This document shows positions 25,607-34,567 of a stretch of DNA of 64,000 nt, one piece after another. The DNA is taken from NCBI RefSeq assembly GCF_900460315.1, contig NZ_UHIO01000001.1, positions 1,703,501 to 1,767,500 of the forward strand, read 5' to 3'. The number at the start of each line of letters is the position of its first letter. Within the stretch, counting starts at the first letter, position 1. The position numbers were made by a program, and so were the translations under genes. The notes under the pieces are model-generated. The model did no database searches. It was not told the DNA's origin and worked only from the letters and a program-made list of their open reading frames with translations. The stretch comes from Veillonella criceti. Lineage in GTDB: Bacteria; Bacillota; Negativicutes; Veillonellales; Veillonellaceae.

Positions 25607-26284
25607 TTAAAATCCTAATTCTTCATTAATAATAATAATTTCCATGGTATCCATATTGCGCATCTTTTTATAATAAATTGTTAAGGCGTTACAAATACGA
25701 TCTGGGGAGGCACAGTCATAGCATTTATCTTGACGAAGGGCACAAGGATTTTTAGAATATTTTTTGTTTTTCACAACATTTTGTGGAGCTGCTACATTAC
25801 GCGCACGATAAATAGCAGAACTTAAATCAGGGGTGATTTTATTAATTCCTAAGACAAAGAATACTTCTTCAGAACCAAAGAGCGAGCAGGCTACACGATT
25901 GCCGGTACCATCAATATTGACCATTTCGCCAGTCTGTGCTAATGCATTAACAGAGGTCAAAAAAACATCTCGTTGCATGGTACGCAATGCAGTTTGGCGG
26001 AAGGTTTCACCTTCTAGTGGGCGATGAATATCTGTAATTTCTTTATTTTGCGGTTCTAGGGCCTCAAAGACTTGTAGTTCCTGTAAGGTTCGAGAATCAC
26101 CAATGGCAACGCGTTTATTTTGAATACGCGATTTTAAATATTCAACCGCTTCAGCGCCGGTTTCAAAATAGTGAGGTACAAAATTATTGCGTTTTAAGTT
26201 TGCTAGTGTTTTATTTATATCAATAGGGGTCTCCGATAAATCGGGATGAACGATTGCGTGAATTGTTGTTTCTGTATTAGCCAT
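25607..26284 (-). CDS. LUD-domain protein (LutC/YkgG-like lactate utilisation family)
   Basis: 225 residues. The LUD core is visible as VAIGDSRTLQELQVFEAL, VFLTSVNALAQTGEMVNIDGTGNRVACSLFG and VFFVLGINKI. The C-terminus adds a cysteine cluster, NPCALRQDKCYDCASPDRICNAL, possibly metal- or Fe-S-binding. In LutABC the LUD subunits help oxidise lactate, but no lutA or lutB lies here, so this is a stand-alone member. Function undetermined. GGAGTG lies upstream of the ATG. Confidence 0.85.
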   Translation of the reverse strand: MANTETTIHAIVHPDLSETPIDINKTLANLKRNNFVPHYFETGAEAVEYLKSRIQNKRVAIGDSRTLQELQVFEALEPQNKEITDIHRPLEGETFRQTALRTMQRDVFLTSVNALAQTGEMVNIDGTGNRVACSLFGSEEVFFVLGINKITPDLSSAIYRARNVAAPQNVVKNKKYSKNPCALRQDKCYDCASPDRICNALTIYYKKMRNMDTMEIIIINEELGF

Positions 26285-26478
26285 AGTAGCCCACTCCTTT
26301 ATTGAATTGTTCTTTGGTATAGATTCATTGTAACATGTATGAGGACACAGGACTATGGTAAAGGTGTTTTTTCATGTAAAATTTAGGTCGATTCGGTATA
26401 GTGCTCATAGGTAGATTACACAGAAACTAAGAAAACATGTTATAATATGGATGAATTAAGTCAATAAGGAGAAGAACC

Positions 26479-27213
26479 ATGAATTGGAAAAAAGTATTAC
26501 TGGTAGCAACTGTATGTACTGCATGTACGATGGGAGTGAGTCAAGCGGACAGTCGTTTAGCTGATGTGAAGCCCACTGATTGGGCCTATCAGGGGATACA
26601 AACTTTGGTGAAACATGGAGCTATTACAGATACTAAAGGGTTAAATTTAAATGGCCAAGTATATACTCGTTATGAATTAACCCCTTTAATTGCTGATATA
26701 GTAGAAAAACGCGAACAGATGAATGATAATGATAAAAATATTGCTATTCGTTTGTATAGTGAGTTTCGTGATGACTTAATGCAGTATAATCGAGATCAAG
26801 AGATTAAAGAGGAAATAAAAGCAGGTAAGCGAGATGAAAGTGCTGCCGCCAATGGTGAAACACCGGCTTTGACGAAGGAAGAGATTGCGGAACGGATGAA
26901 CTCGTTTGAAGTGGATCACAGTCGTGTAAAAACCGGTGGTGATGTGCGACTTCGTTTTGGCAAGGGGGGAAAAAATGACTATCGAGCTCGTGTAGGGATA
27001 GTCATTGGCGGTGGTAATGTAGCAGCCCCTGATGCTTTATTTGATAAAGCAGGCCGTCGTGCTATTGAAGAAGCTGATAAAGAGGCTGAAAAGTCTAGAG
27101 AGCAGTTCGCTAAAAATCGTGCGCGTATAGAAGCTGAAGAAGCAAAGAAAAAAACGGAAGAAGCAAAGGAAAAAGCGGAAGCTGATGCTGTAAACAATGA
27201 AACTAAGGCGTAA
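26479..27213 (+). CDS. Short SLH-domain envelope protein
   Basis: 244 residues. The signal peptide is about 1-24. One S-layer-homology domain (about 25-82) starts with LADVKPTDWAYQGIQTLVKHGAI, the pattern used by Negativicutes OmpM porins to bind peptidoglycan. Residues 150-175 (VKTGGDVRLRFG...YRARVGIVIGGG) look like the first strands of an OmpM-type barrel. Instead of a barrel, the protein ends in a Lys/Glu/Ala-rich heptad helix (about 185-244). It could be a periplasmic tether or spacer, or a truncated OmpM relative. Good ribosome site AAGGAG. Confidence 0.72.
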   Translation: MNWKKVLLVATVCTACTMGVSQADSRLADVKPTDWAYQGIQTLVKHGAITDTKGLNLNGQVYTRYELTPLIADIVEKREQMNDNDKNIAIRLYSEFRDDLMQYNRDQEIKEEIKAGKRDESAAANGETPALTKEEIAERMNSFEVDHSRVKTGGDVRLRFGKGGKNDYRARVGIVIGGGNVAAPDALFDKAGRRAIEEADKEAEKSREQFAKNRARIEAEEAKKKTEEAKEKAEADAVNNETKA

Positions 27214-27333
27214 GTTAAGCTAACATAAGACAGTAACCATTTTAATTGTGTGTTTAGGTTACTTGCGGTTATCTTGCTTATATTAACTAGCCGATTAGTA
27301 ATCAAATACTATAGATAGGGAATGGTGAAGTGT

Positions 27334-28593
27334 ATGTTTGTGAGTCGTATTAAAGAGAAATTGAACACGGTCCATCAACAGGGCATGCAAGTGTCAGAAG
27401 TATTTCGATATATTGGACCTGGGATTATTGTAACGGTAGGATTTATTGATCCAGGTAACTGGGCGGCGAATTTAGCAGCTGGCGCTATGTTTGGCTATAA
27501 TTTGTTGTGGGTGGTTACATTATCTACAATTATGCTAATTTTATTGCAACATAATGTGGCCCATTTAGGGATTGTAACAGGTCGTTGTTTATCGGAATGT
27601 GCGTATGATGCATTGCCACGGTGGCTGTCGAGTATTCTGTTGAGTACCGCTGGGTTAGCAGCGGCTGCTACGGCACTGGCAGAGTTTATTGGTGCTGCCA
27701 TTGCGCTTAAAATGCTCTTTGGCATCCCTCTTTTTATAGGGTCGATTCTGACAGCGATTATTTGCACGGGTATGCTCTTAACAAATTCGTATAGTAAGCT
27801 TGAAAAAGTTATAGCTGGGTTTGTATCACTCATTGCATTGGCCTATTTGGCTGAGTTGTCTATGGTAGATGTTGACTGGGCAGCATCTGGCCTTGGGTGG
27901 GTAAATCCAACATTACCTAATGAATCCATGCTTGTTATTTTGAGTATTTTAGGGGCTGTTATTATGCCTCATAATTTATTTCTTCATTCTGAAATTATTC
28001 AGAGCCGTGAATTTAATAAAGCAGACCCTGCTGTTATGCAAAAACGTTTGCGGTATGAATTTTTAGATACGATTTTTTCTATGGGCATTGGTTGGGCTAT
28101 TAATTCGGCGATGATTATTTTAGCAGCGGCTACATTTTTCCAACAGGGAATTGTAGTGGAAGAGCTAGAACAGGCTCAGGAATTATTAGTGCCCTTGATA
28201 GGTCCTTCGGCGGGGGTTATTTTTGCACTCGCTTTATTATTTGCTGGTTTTGCATCATCCGCAACCGCTGGTATGGCTGGCGCGAGTATTTTTGCTGGTA
28301 TGTTTGGTGAATCTTATGATATGAAAGATTTTCACAGTCGTATAGGTTTAGCTTTGACCTATGTGCCGGCATTAGTTCTGATCTTGTTTATTCAAGATTC
28401 CTTTAAAGCGTTATTGATTTCACAGATGTTCTTGAGCTTACAGTTGCCATTTACTATTTTCTTGCAACTGTATTTAACTGGCTCTGCTAAAGTGATGGGG
28501 GCTTATAAAAATAAACCATCCACCGCGATTATGTTGTGGATTATTGGTATTGTTGTGACAGGTATGAACATTTATTTATTGTTTGAAGCGTAA
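27334..28593 (+). CDS. mntH: Nramp-family divalent metal (Mn/Fe) transporter
   Basis: 419 residues, about 11 membrane segments. Metal-site motifs are present: FIDPGNWAANLAAG (DPGN, helix 1) and GAVIMPHNLFLHSEIIQ (helix 6). It imports Mn2+ or Fe2+ with protons. Start ATG 27334 has GGTGA 5 nt upstream; ATG 27322 is an alternative but sits too close to its GGGA. No MntR or Fur box is evident in the short leader. Confidence 0.9.
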   Translation: MFVSRIKEKLNTVHQQGMQVSEVFRYIGPGIIVTVGFIDPGNWAANLAAGAMFGYNLLWVVTLSTIMLILLQHNVAHLGIVTGRCLSECAYDALPRWLSSILLSTAGLAAAATALAEFIGAAIALKMLFGIPLFIGSILTAIICTGMLLTNSYSKLEKVIAGFVSLIALAYLAELSMVDVDWAASGLGWVNPTLPNESMLVILSILGAVIMPHNLFLHSEIIQSREFNKADPAVMQKRLRYEFLDTIFSMGIGWAINSAMIILAAATFFQQGIVVEELEQAQELLVPLIGPSAGVIFALALLFAGFASSATAGMAGASIFAGMFGESYDMKDFHSRIGLALTYVPALVLILFIQDSFKALLISQMFLSLQLPFTIFLQLYLTGSAKVMGAYKNKPSTAIMLWIIGIVVTGMNIYLLFEA

Positions 28594-28597
28594 TGAA

Positions 28598-28638
28598 TAG
28601 GAACGCCCTTCGTGTATAAAAAGAGGGGTGTTCTTTTT
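28598..28638 (+). terminator. Terminator of the Nramp gene
   Basis: Imperfect hairpin AGGAACGCCCTT / AGAGGGGTGTTCTTTTT followed by T residues, five bases after the stop codon. Confidence 0.7.
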
Positions 28639-28800
28639 GTATTATAGGAGTAGGCGTTGGCATACTCTGTAGCGTATAGTAATTTATCTGGAAACTATGC
28701 TATAATTATGTAATTAATGGGAAAATATGAGCGCTTTTTAGCAATTGTATATTAATTCTTTCCGTGTCATGATTTCATTTGTAAATAGGAGGTAATAACT

Positions 28801-29403
28801 ATGGCAGATGTTCTTCGTTCTGACTATGAGGAAATTGTTGAAGATGTGTCGATTCAGCTACAATCTCAATTGAATGCAGCTGAGTCGGGAACAATTATAG
28901 ATTTATTTCAAAGTGATACGTTGGATCCAGCGCAGAATTTATTATTCTTTGGGGCAGCGGAACGCGCGTTATTAGACTACCGTAAAGGTCATAATAAAAA
29001 GACGGTATTTGTTCGCGTACAGCCTGAAGGCTTGTCGACAGCTGAACCCGTAGCGACACCAGTAAGCGCTTTGTTAGATCGTTTGATTTTGCGTCGTATG
29101 GACGAATTCATGCATGATAAAGTGTTTGTAGAAGATATATATTATGATGGTGAACAAATCGTTTATAGTGGTGCTGGTTTAAAAAATCGTCATGTTGTGC
29201 TAGTTATAGATAGTATTGATGAAGGGTCGCCTTATTTGTCAGAAGTGATGTCCCTTTGTGAAGAAATGAAGGCAAAATTTATTGTGGCACTGCCATTAGT
29301 GATTTGGAGCCAAGCTGTGCAAGAACGCTTAGCGGCTGAGTTAAACGAAGATGGTGACAATCAACAGGGGATTGAAATTAATGAAAATACTCCTGTCTCC
29401 TAG
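28801..29403 (+). CDS. Phosphoribosyltransferase-like protein of unknown function
   Basis: 200 residues, no firm assignment. The segment LKNRHVVLVIDSIDEGSPYLSEVMSLCEEMKAKFIVALPL resembles the PRPP-binding loop region of type I phosphoribosyltransferases (hydrophobic strand, acidic pair, small-residue loop). The second acidic residue of the usual DDxxxTG pattern is replaced (IDSIDEGSP). An N-terminal helix is rich in Asp/Glu. It overlaps yaaA by 23 nt, so the two are coupled. Strong AGGAGG. Catalytic activity is doubtful. Confidence 0.55.
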   Translation: MADVLRSDYEEIVEDVSIQLQSQLNAAESGTIIDLFQSDTLDPAQNLLFFGAAERALLDYRKGHNKKTVFVRVQPEGLSTAEPVATPVSALLDRLILRRMDEFMHDKVFVEDIYYDGEQIVYSGAGLKNRHVVLVIDSIDEGSPYLSEVMSLCEEMKAKFIVALPLVIWSQAVQERLAAELNEDGDNQQGIEINENTPVS

Positions 29404-30133
29404 TAAAACTAAGACTTTACAGGGCACACCAAAAGCTGCGTTATTTCAGGCAGCTATGACGGATGCTATTATTGATCATTTACAAACATTGACTGTTTCT
29501 GAGTTGGGCAAAGCTTTGAAATTAGCTGAACCTAAAACAGAGCCTTTAGTGGCATTTTATCAAAACTATAGAAACGAACCGTCGGGGACTGCGATTGAAA
29601 GTTATAATGGGTTAGCATTTAAGAACTTAGCTTGGAATCAATTAAGTGAAACCGCACAGGCTTTTGGTGCTCGTCACATCTACATTTTATCGGCGTTATA
29701 TGGCTTGGTGAGTCCGTTAAGTCCTATAAAAGAATATCGTCTTGATTTGGTGGACCGCATATTTCAAAAAACTGCGCCTGCAACGGGCTTGCTAGCAGGT
29801 TGTAAGTCGTTATATGAGCTCTGGAAAAAGCCTGTTACGGAGGCGTTAGTTAAGGAAGATTGGCTACTTAATTTAGCCTCTAAAGAATATTATAAATTGG
29901 TAGACCATCCGCGTATGGTAACGGTGGAGTTTCTAGAATTAAAACAAGGTGTATGGAAACAGCTCAGTACATCGTCGAAACAGATGAGGGGGCAATTGGC
30001 CCATTATATGGTGGCGCAGGAAGCAACCTCTTGGCACGAATTACCACAGCAAATTGGTGAATTTACGCGTGTGACTGAATTACCAACGAGTTTGCATGAA
30101 CCATTGCTTGTTGAATATCGACGCCATAGCTAA
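29381..30133 (+). CDS. yaaA: Peroxide stress protein YaaA (DUF328)
   Basis: 250 residues. It has family hallmarks MKILLSPSKTK at the start, then YNGLAFKNLAW near 90, IYILSALYGLVSPLSPIKEYRLDL near 120, and LVDHPRMVTVEFLE near 190. In E. coli YaaA lowers free iron during peroxide stress. Start ATG 29381 is inside the preceding gene, with AGGGGA 9 nt upstream. Confidence 0.93.
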   Translation: MKILLSPSKTKTLQGTPKAALFQAAMTDAIIDHLQTLTVSELGKALKLAEPKTEPLVAFYQNYRNEPSGTAIESYNGLAFKNLAWNQLSETAQAFGARHIYILSALYGLVSPLSPIKEYRLDLVDRIFQKTAPATGLLAGCKSLYELWKKPVTEALVKEDWLLNLASKEYYKLVDHPRMVTVEFLELKQGVWKQLSTSSKQMRGQLAHYMVAQEATSWHELPQQIGEFTRVTELPTSLHEPLLVEYRRHS

Positions 30134-30229
30134 AGGGGCTGTTAGGTTTACCTGTAATTAGTTGATTTGACGGATTAAGTAATCATTAAAGTTAGTTTAT
30201 AAAGATAAGAGAGAACAACAAGAGTGACT

Positions 30230-31348
30230 ATGACAGTACAAGATATTTTAAAGAAAGACTTGGTCGGTTCTGATACGTTAACCGTGGAAGAATTGCGCTT
30301 CCTCATGAGTGTTACGGATGAAGCCGATTTGCAAGCTATTTATAAAAAGGCTTACGAGGTAAAAGCTCACTATGTTGATAAAGTGGCGTACTATCGTGGT
30401 CTTATTGAATTTTCCAATCGGTGTATTAAAAATTGCGAGTATTGTGGAATTCGGCGTGAAAATGATAAGACGGAACGCTTTGATATGAAGCGGGATGATA
30501 TTATAAAGATGGCGCAGTGGGCTTATGATCATGAATATGGATCTATTACCTTACAGTCTGGTGAACGTAGTGATGAAGCCTTTGTAGACTATGTGGTAGA
30601 ACTAATTCGTGATATTAAAGCCATTGGTGATGGTTCACTGGGGATTACTATGTGTGTCGGTGAACAGTCAGAAGAAGCGTATCGTCGTATGGTGGAAGCA
30701 GGCGCTAGTCGCTATTTGCTTCGAATCGAAACGAGTAATCCTACACTATATAGTAAGATTCATCCAAATGATGAATTACATTCTTTTGAAACGCGCGTGG
30801 CCTGTTTGAAGAGCTTACGTAAAGTAGGTTTTCAAGTGGGCACGGGTGTTATGATTGGCTTACCCTATCAGACGGAAGAGGATTTGGTGAATGATATCTT
30901 GTTCTACCGTGATATGGACATTGATATGATTGGCATGGGGCCGTATGTAGTGCATCATGACACGCCACTAGGACAAGAAGCATTAGCCATGGGACTTGAT
31001 GATCAAGAAGGAAAACTACGTCGTATTCAATTAGGTCTTAAGATGATTGCGTTAACACGTTTATTCTTAAAAGATGTAAATATTGCAGCAACGACAGCTT
31101 TGCAGGCTCTTGATCCATTGGGCCGTGAAAAAGGATTAGCTGCAGGGGCTAATATTTTGATGCCAATTATAACCATTCCTGAACATCGTGCTAAATATTT
31201 ATTGTATGATAATAAGCCTTGTGTAGATGATAATGCCGATAAATGTAAAGATTGCTTGACGCGCCGTGTCATGTCTATTGGTGATATGGTAGGTTGGAAA
31301 CAAAATGGTGATTCTAAACATTATGGGAAACGAACAGGGTTGTATTAA
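30230..31348 (+). CDS. hydE: [FeFe]-hydrogenase maturase HydE (radical SAM)
   Basis: 372 residues. Radical-SAM cluster motif CIKNCEYCGIRR is near residue 65, followed by ITLQSGERSD, ITMCVGEQSEEAYRRMVEAG and RYLLRIETSNPTLYSKIHP, typical of HydE. It helps build the H-cluster of [FeFe]-hydrogenase. The partners hydF and hydG and any hydrogenase gene are absent from this window, so it is encoded apart from them or serves another role. Start ATG 30230 is preferred over GTG 30224 from the AAGAG position; the ribosome site is weak. Confidence 0.88.
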   Translation: MTVQDILKKDLVGSDTLTVEELRFLMSVTDEADLQAIYKKAYEVKAHYVDKVAYYRGLIEFSNRCIKNCEYCGIRRENDKTERFDMKRDDIIKMAQWAYDHEYGSITLQSGERSDEAFVDYVVELIRDIKAIGDGSLGITMCVGEQSEEAYRRMVEAGASRYLLRIETSNPTLYSKIHPNDELHSFETRVACLKSLRKVGFQVGTGVMIGLPYQTEEDLVNDILFYRDMDIDMIGMGPYVVHHDTPLGQEALAMGLDDQEGKLRRIQLGLKMIALTRLFLKDVNIAATTALQALDPLGREKGLAAGANILMPIITIPEHRAKYLLYDNKPCVDDNADKCKDCLTRRVMSIGDMVGWKQNGDSKHYGKRTGLY

Positions 31349-31354
31349 GTAAAC

Positions 31355-31412
31355 AAAAGGGACTATAACAAATGATAGTAAAATGGCTACTATTATCGTT
31401 ATAGTCCCTTTT
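31355..31412 (+). terminator. Terminator of hydE
   Basis: 15-bp perfect outer stem AAAAGGGACTATAAC / GTTATAGTCCCTTTT enclosing a small inner hairpin. Confidence 0.85.
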
Positions 31413-31499
31413 GCGTGTTCACTAGTGAATATTGAAGAATAAAAGAGTATATTTGTTGATATAATCATATGATTAGTAATTTATTTATAATGGCATAAA

Positions 31500-31540
31500 A
31501 AAGAGGCAGAAAACACTAGTACAGTGTTTTCTGCCTCTTT
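31500..31540. terminator. Terminator of mscL
   Basis: 18-bp perfect stem at 31500-31517 / 31523-31540 with a 5-nt loop, flanked by A-run and T-run. It faces mscL on the minus strand. Confidence 0.9.
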
Positions 31541-31554
31541 ACTATAGGTTTTTA

Positions 31555-32013
31555 TTAAGAATTTTTTACAACAGGGGTGATTTCAGATGTACAATGTGGA
31601 CAACGAGTTGCATCTTCAGCCACTTCTTGTTTACAGAATGGGCAAAGGGTTGGATCTTCTTTAACTTCTTCTTTCTTAGGGAATAAGCGATTTACTTGTT
31701 TGATTACTAAGTAAATAGCAAATGCGACAATTAAGAATTGAATTAGAGAGTTTAAGAAGCTACCGTATGCGATAACTGGAATACCAGCGGCTTTGGCTTC
31801 AGCTAGAGTAGCTGCTTGTTCGCCGGTTAAACTGATGAAGAAATCAGAGAAGTCTACACCGCCAAGGATTAAGCCGATAGGTGGCATAATAATATCGCTT
31901 ACTAATGATGCTACGATTTTACCGAAAGCAGCACCAATAACAACACCGACTGCCAAGTCAATTACATTGCCACGTAAGGCAAACTCTTTGAAACCTTTAA
32001 TAAATTCTTTCAT
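31555..32013 (-). CDS. mscL: Large-conductance mechanosensitive channel with zinc-ribbon tail
   Basis: 152 residues. Two membrane helices are present: [32 protein letters not shown] with the conserved pore glycines and alanines, and [25 protein letters not shown]. They form the pentameric tension-gated safety valve. After a Lys/Glu linker, the C-terminus carries [19 protein letters not shown], a four-cysteine zinc ribbon (CxxC...CxxC) in place of the usual cytoplasmic helix bundle. Start ATG 32013 is 7 nt from AGGAGG; the ATG at 32019 is only 1 nt away. Confidence 0.93.
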   Translation of the reverse strand: MKEFIKGFKEFALRGNVIDLAVGVVIGAAFGKIVASLVSDIIMPPIGLILGGVDFSDFFISLTGEQAATLAEAKAAGIPVIAYGSFLNSLIQFLIVAFAIYLVIKQVNRLFPKKEEVKEDPTLCPFCKQEVAEDATRCPHCTSEITPVVKNS

Positions 32014-32244
32014 TTTCATTCCTCCTAATGATACCCTTACATAGTATATAGCACTTGCTATATGTATGATTTGTTAACTGTATGGTATATATGTATAATT
32101 TCTGAAAATAGTATAGCACAACTTATGAGGTAATGTATACAGGAAAATTTATAAATTTCGATATAAAGTATTACCACTATTAAGTGCCTATTTTATAAGG
32201 TGTTTTATGTTAGGTAATGATGTAATATTTTTGATATATATGGT

Positions 32245-32281
32245 GAAACCGTCACTGTTTGAGAGAGCTAGTGACGGTTTC
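32245..32281. terminator. Probable terminator of thiW-cytX
   Basis: 12-bp stem GAAACCGTCACT / AGTGACGGTTTC with a 13-nt loop just after the cytX stop. The T-run is short, so it is weaker than its neighbours. Confidence 0.55.
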
Positions 32282-32290
32282 GTAGCTTGT

Positions 32291-33499
32291 TTAATTGTTA
32301 ACCTTCTTTGAGATAGGCGTCAACCATTTGCCTACTATATAAGTAAGACAAGCAATAGTAATCATTACAGGGAAGGTTGTGCCTAAGGGCGTTTCATAAG
32401 TGAGTACATTACGATATAATATAAAACCTAGTAGCCAAAGGACTAAGTTAGGAAGGTAAAATTTACGCCCAGATGCATCCTGCTTAAGGAGAAAGTATTG
32501 GGTAAAGAGAATCGCAATCATGGGCGTGAATACAGAACCAATAAGAAATAGGAAGTTTTCATATTCTGTCATTGGTATGAAAATGGCCAAGATAATGCCA
32601 ATTATTGTAAAGATAATAGCTGTTGTTTTTTCAGATAATTGGGGCCAAATGCTAATGGCACTTACACCCGCTGAAAAGGCATCTAAGTAGGTTGTAGTGA
32701 CTGTAGCAAAGATAATGATAAGGAGAGGCCAGAGGCCGAGACCTGTTTTTAACATGACGGCGGCAATGTCGGTTTCACCAGCATAAAGGGCGGAACCAAG
32801 ACCAATTACATACATCCAAATGCTAACAATTGTATAGGTTATGGTACTCAGTATAGTGGCAGCTACAGGCCGTTCAGCATGGCGCGTATAGTCAGAGACT
32901 AAGGGCAACCAAGATAAAGGCATCGCCGTAGCTAATTCAACAGCAGCGCCAAAAGATAGCGTTTGCTCATCATTTAATTGTAAGGTAGTAGCTATAACTG
33001 ATTGGGGATCAAAGATAATAAAACTGAGCCAAACTGTGAGGATAAATAATAATGTAACAGCTACAAGGTTTAGTCGAGTTAAATTGGTGAAACCTAGTAG
33101 CAACCAAAGTATAATAAGTCCGCCAATAATGAGAGACCAGATAGTAGTACTCAATGGATAAATGGCATCTGTCGCAGCTGCGCCAGTTATAATCATAACG
33201 GTTGTCCAGCCAATGAGTTGTAATACGTTAGCGAGGGCAAAACCTGAAGCGCCTGTATGACCAAAGCCAATACGTACTGTTTCCATAGCACTACGTTCTG
33301 TTTGCGCACCAATAAGTCCAGCTAAGAAAAATAGACAGCCCCCAATTAAATGACCTAGAATAATAGCCCATAGACCTTGGCTAAAACCTAATGGTGCAAA
33401 GAGGGTACCAGTAAAAATTTCAGCGATAGATAAGGCAGCGCCAAACCATAATAAGCTGTGTGATAAAAGTTTTGTTTTTGGTGTAGTTGTTGTACTCAT
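32291..33499 (-). CDS. cytX: CytX-type hydroxymethylpyrimidine transporter (NCS1 family)
   Basis: 402 residues, about 12 membrane segments. The N-terminus LLWFGAALSIAEIFTGTLFAPLGFSQGLWAIILGHLIGG matches NCS1 permeases of the CytX branch, which import the thiamine pyrimidine precursor. It is placed after thiW in one transcription unit under a TPP riboswitch, which supports the thiamine role over cytosine. A hairpin (CATACCCCTACCAAC / GTTGGAAAGGGTAT) occupies the 58-bp gap between the two genes. Confidence 0.88.
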   Translation of the reverse strand: MSTTTTPKTKLLSHSLLWFGAALSIAEIFTGTLFAPLGFSQGLWAIILGHLIGGCLFFLAGLIGAQTERSAMETVRIGFGHTGASGFALANVLQLIGWTTVMIITGAAATDAIYPLSTTIWSLIIGGLIILWLLLGFTNLTRLNLVAVTLLFILTVWLSFIIFDPQSVIATTLQLNDEQTLSFGAAVELATAMPLSWLPLVSDYTRHAERPVAATILSTITYTIVSIWMYVIGLGSALYAGETDIAAVMLKTGLGLWPLLIIIFATVTTTYLDAFSAGVSAISIWPQLSEKTTAIIFTIIGIILAIFIPMTEYENFLFLIGSVFTPMIAILFTQYFLLKQDASGRKFYLPNLVLWLLGFILYRNVLTYETPLGTTFPVMITIACLTYIVGKWLTPISKKVNN

Positions 33500-33557
33500 A
33501 GAATACCCTTTCCAACGGCCTTTGTTGGTAGGGGTATGAGAATTTAGGACCTACCAA

Positions 33558-34079
33558 TTATAAGGTATGTTGTTGTAAGTTCTGTAAGGCTCCGGTACGA
33601 CGTAATGTGAAGAGCAAAATTCCAGCCAATAGGGAGCCACCTATGGTAGAAACCAAAAAAGGAACCACGTAAGTATAAAACGCTATTTGTCCGGCTGTTT
33701 TACCAAGCACTAAAATGGCTAATGGATAAGCAGATAAACCACCTAAAATACCAGTACCGAAGACTTCGGCCCCTAAGGTGAGTAATAGACTGCCTGTCCG
33801 ATGATATACAAGGCCGGCCAAGAGGGCACCAAACATGCTACCAGGATACGCTAAAATACTCCCTAAACCGAGTAATAGACGTAGTGTACTGGCACAAAAA
33901 GCAACGCTAACGCCGGCATAACGGCCTAAGAAAACAGCGCAGAGAATGTTGACCATATGTTGTACAGGCGCACATTTACTAATTCCTACAGGAAAGGAAA
34001 AGGTACTGCCTACAACAGCTACGGCGATTAATAAACTAGCTATGGTTACTTTTTTTACATTACTTGAAGATGAATTCAT
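33558..34079 (-). CDS. thiW: ThiW, S-component of a thiazole-precursor ECF transporter
   Basis: 173 residues, about five membrane segments, with VAVVGSTFSFPVGISKCAPVQHMVNILCAVFLGRY near the N-terminus, characteristic of ThiW. It captures the thiazole moiety of thiamine for an energy-coupling-factor module encoded elsewhere. With CytX it lets the cell salvage both halves of thiamine. Expressed from a leader with a TPP riboswitch. AGGAG lies 6 nt before the ATG. Confidence 0.9.
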   Translation of the reverse strand: MNSSSSNVKKVTIASLLIAVAVVGSTFSFPVGISKCAPVQHMVNILCAVFLGRYAGVSVAFCASTLRLLLGLGSILAYPGSMFGALLAGLVYHRTGSLLLTLGAEVFGTGILGGLSAYPLAILVLGKTAGQIAFYTYVVPFLVSTIGGSLLAGILLFTLRRTGALQNLQQHTL

Positions 34080-34085
34080 TACAAA

Positions 34086-34187
34086 CTCCTGTAGCGGTCG
34101 AGACTGATTGGTCTCCTCTCACGCCGGAACACGGCTTCCCATCGCTGTAATGACAACTGTCGGGCGCTCCCCCGCCAGTTGGTCTTT
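34086..34187 (-). promoter_or_regulatory. Second structured leader segment between TPP terminator and thiW
   Basis: G+C-rich island of about 100 nt in an A+T-rich context. Helices visible on the minus strand are CAACT / AGTTG enclosing GGCG / CGCC, then GCCG-tgttc-CGGC, then GAGAC-caatca-GTCTC. AGCG / CGCT can close the last two. The text TGAGAGG followed by a stem and then CGACC echoes half of a TPP aptamer. I do not recognise a known riboswitch class. Confidence 0.45.
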
Positions 34188-34194
34188 TCAGACT

Positions 34195-34231
34195 ATATAA
34201 AAAACAGAGGTACCAAATACGGTACCTCTGT
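34195..34231 (-). terminator. Riboswitch expression-platform terminator
   Basis: 11-bp perfect stem ACAGAGGTACC / GGTACCTCTGT with a 6-nt loop and then six T residues on the minus strand, right after the TPP aptamer. Confidence 0.9.
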
Positions 34232-34251
34232 AAGAGTTTTTGTCGTCTATA

Positions 34252-34342
34252 ACATCTTCCTACGACGGCATTATCCGTATCAGGTATAAGGGTCGAAGTT
34301 AGATGACTTCCTCTCAGCCTACATTCATAAGCTCCCCTGAAA
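34252..34342 (-). promoter_or_regulatory. TPP riboswitch (THI element)
   Basis: On the minus strand it has all conserved TPP-aptamer blocks in order: AGGGGAGC, GGCTGAGAGG, CGACCCTTATACCTGAT, GGATAATGCCG and CGTAGGAAG. Binding of thiamine pyrophosphate should favour the following terminator and switch off thiW-cytX. Confidence 0.96.
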
Positions 34343-34567
34343 TTTCTATGGTGATTATAGCACAGCTTAGTATGATTGTGCAACTGAAATTGTGTGCTTT
34401 ACAGGAATTGATGAGTATGCTATTATAAGACAATCATTTAAATATGTATCTGCCACCGGGTAGAGTGCGTAAGCATGTTGTGCATATCAGTAGGTCTTAG
34501 AAGATATGTATAATGTGTTTTTTTATTTTATAAGGGCATTGATAATTTGAGATAGAGGAGAGGCAGT

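Noticed and set aside
34060-34383. 107-codon open frame on the minus strand across the thiW leader
   Set aside because: It overlies the TPP aptamer, the terminator and the second structured element. It has no ribosome site and no protein-like composition; a chance frame.
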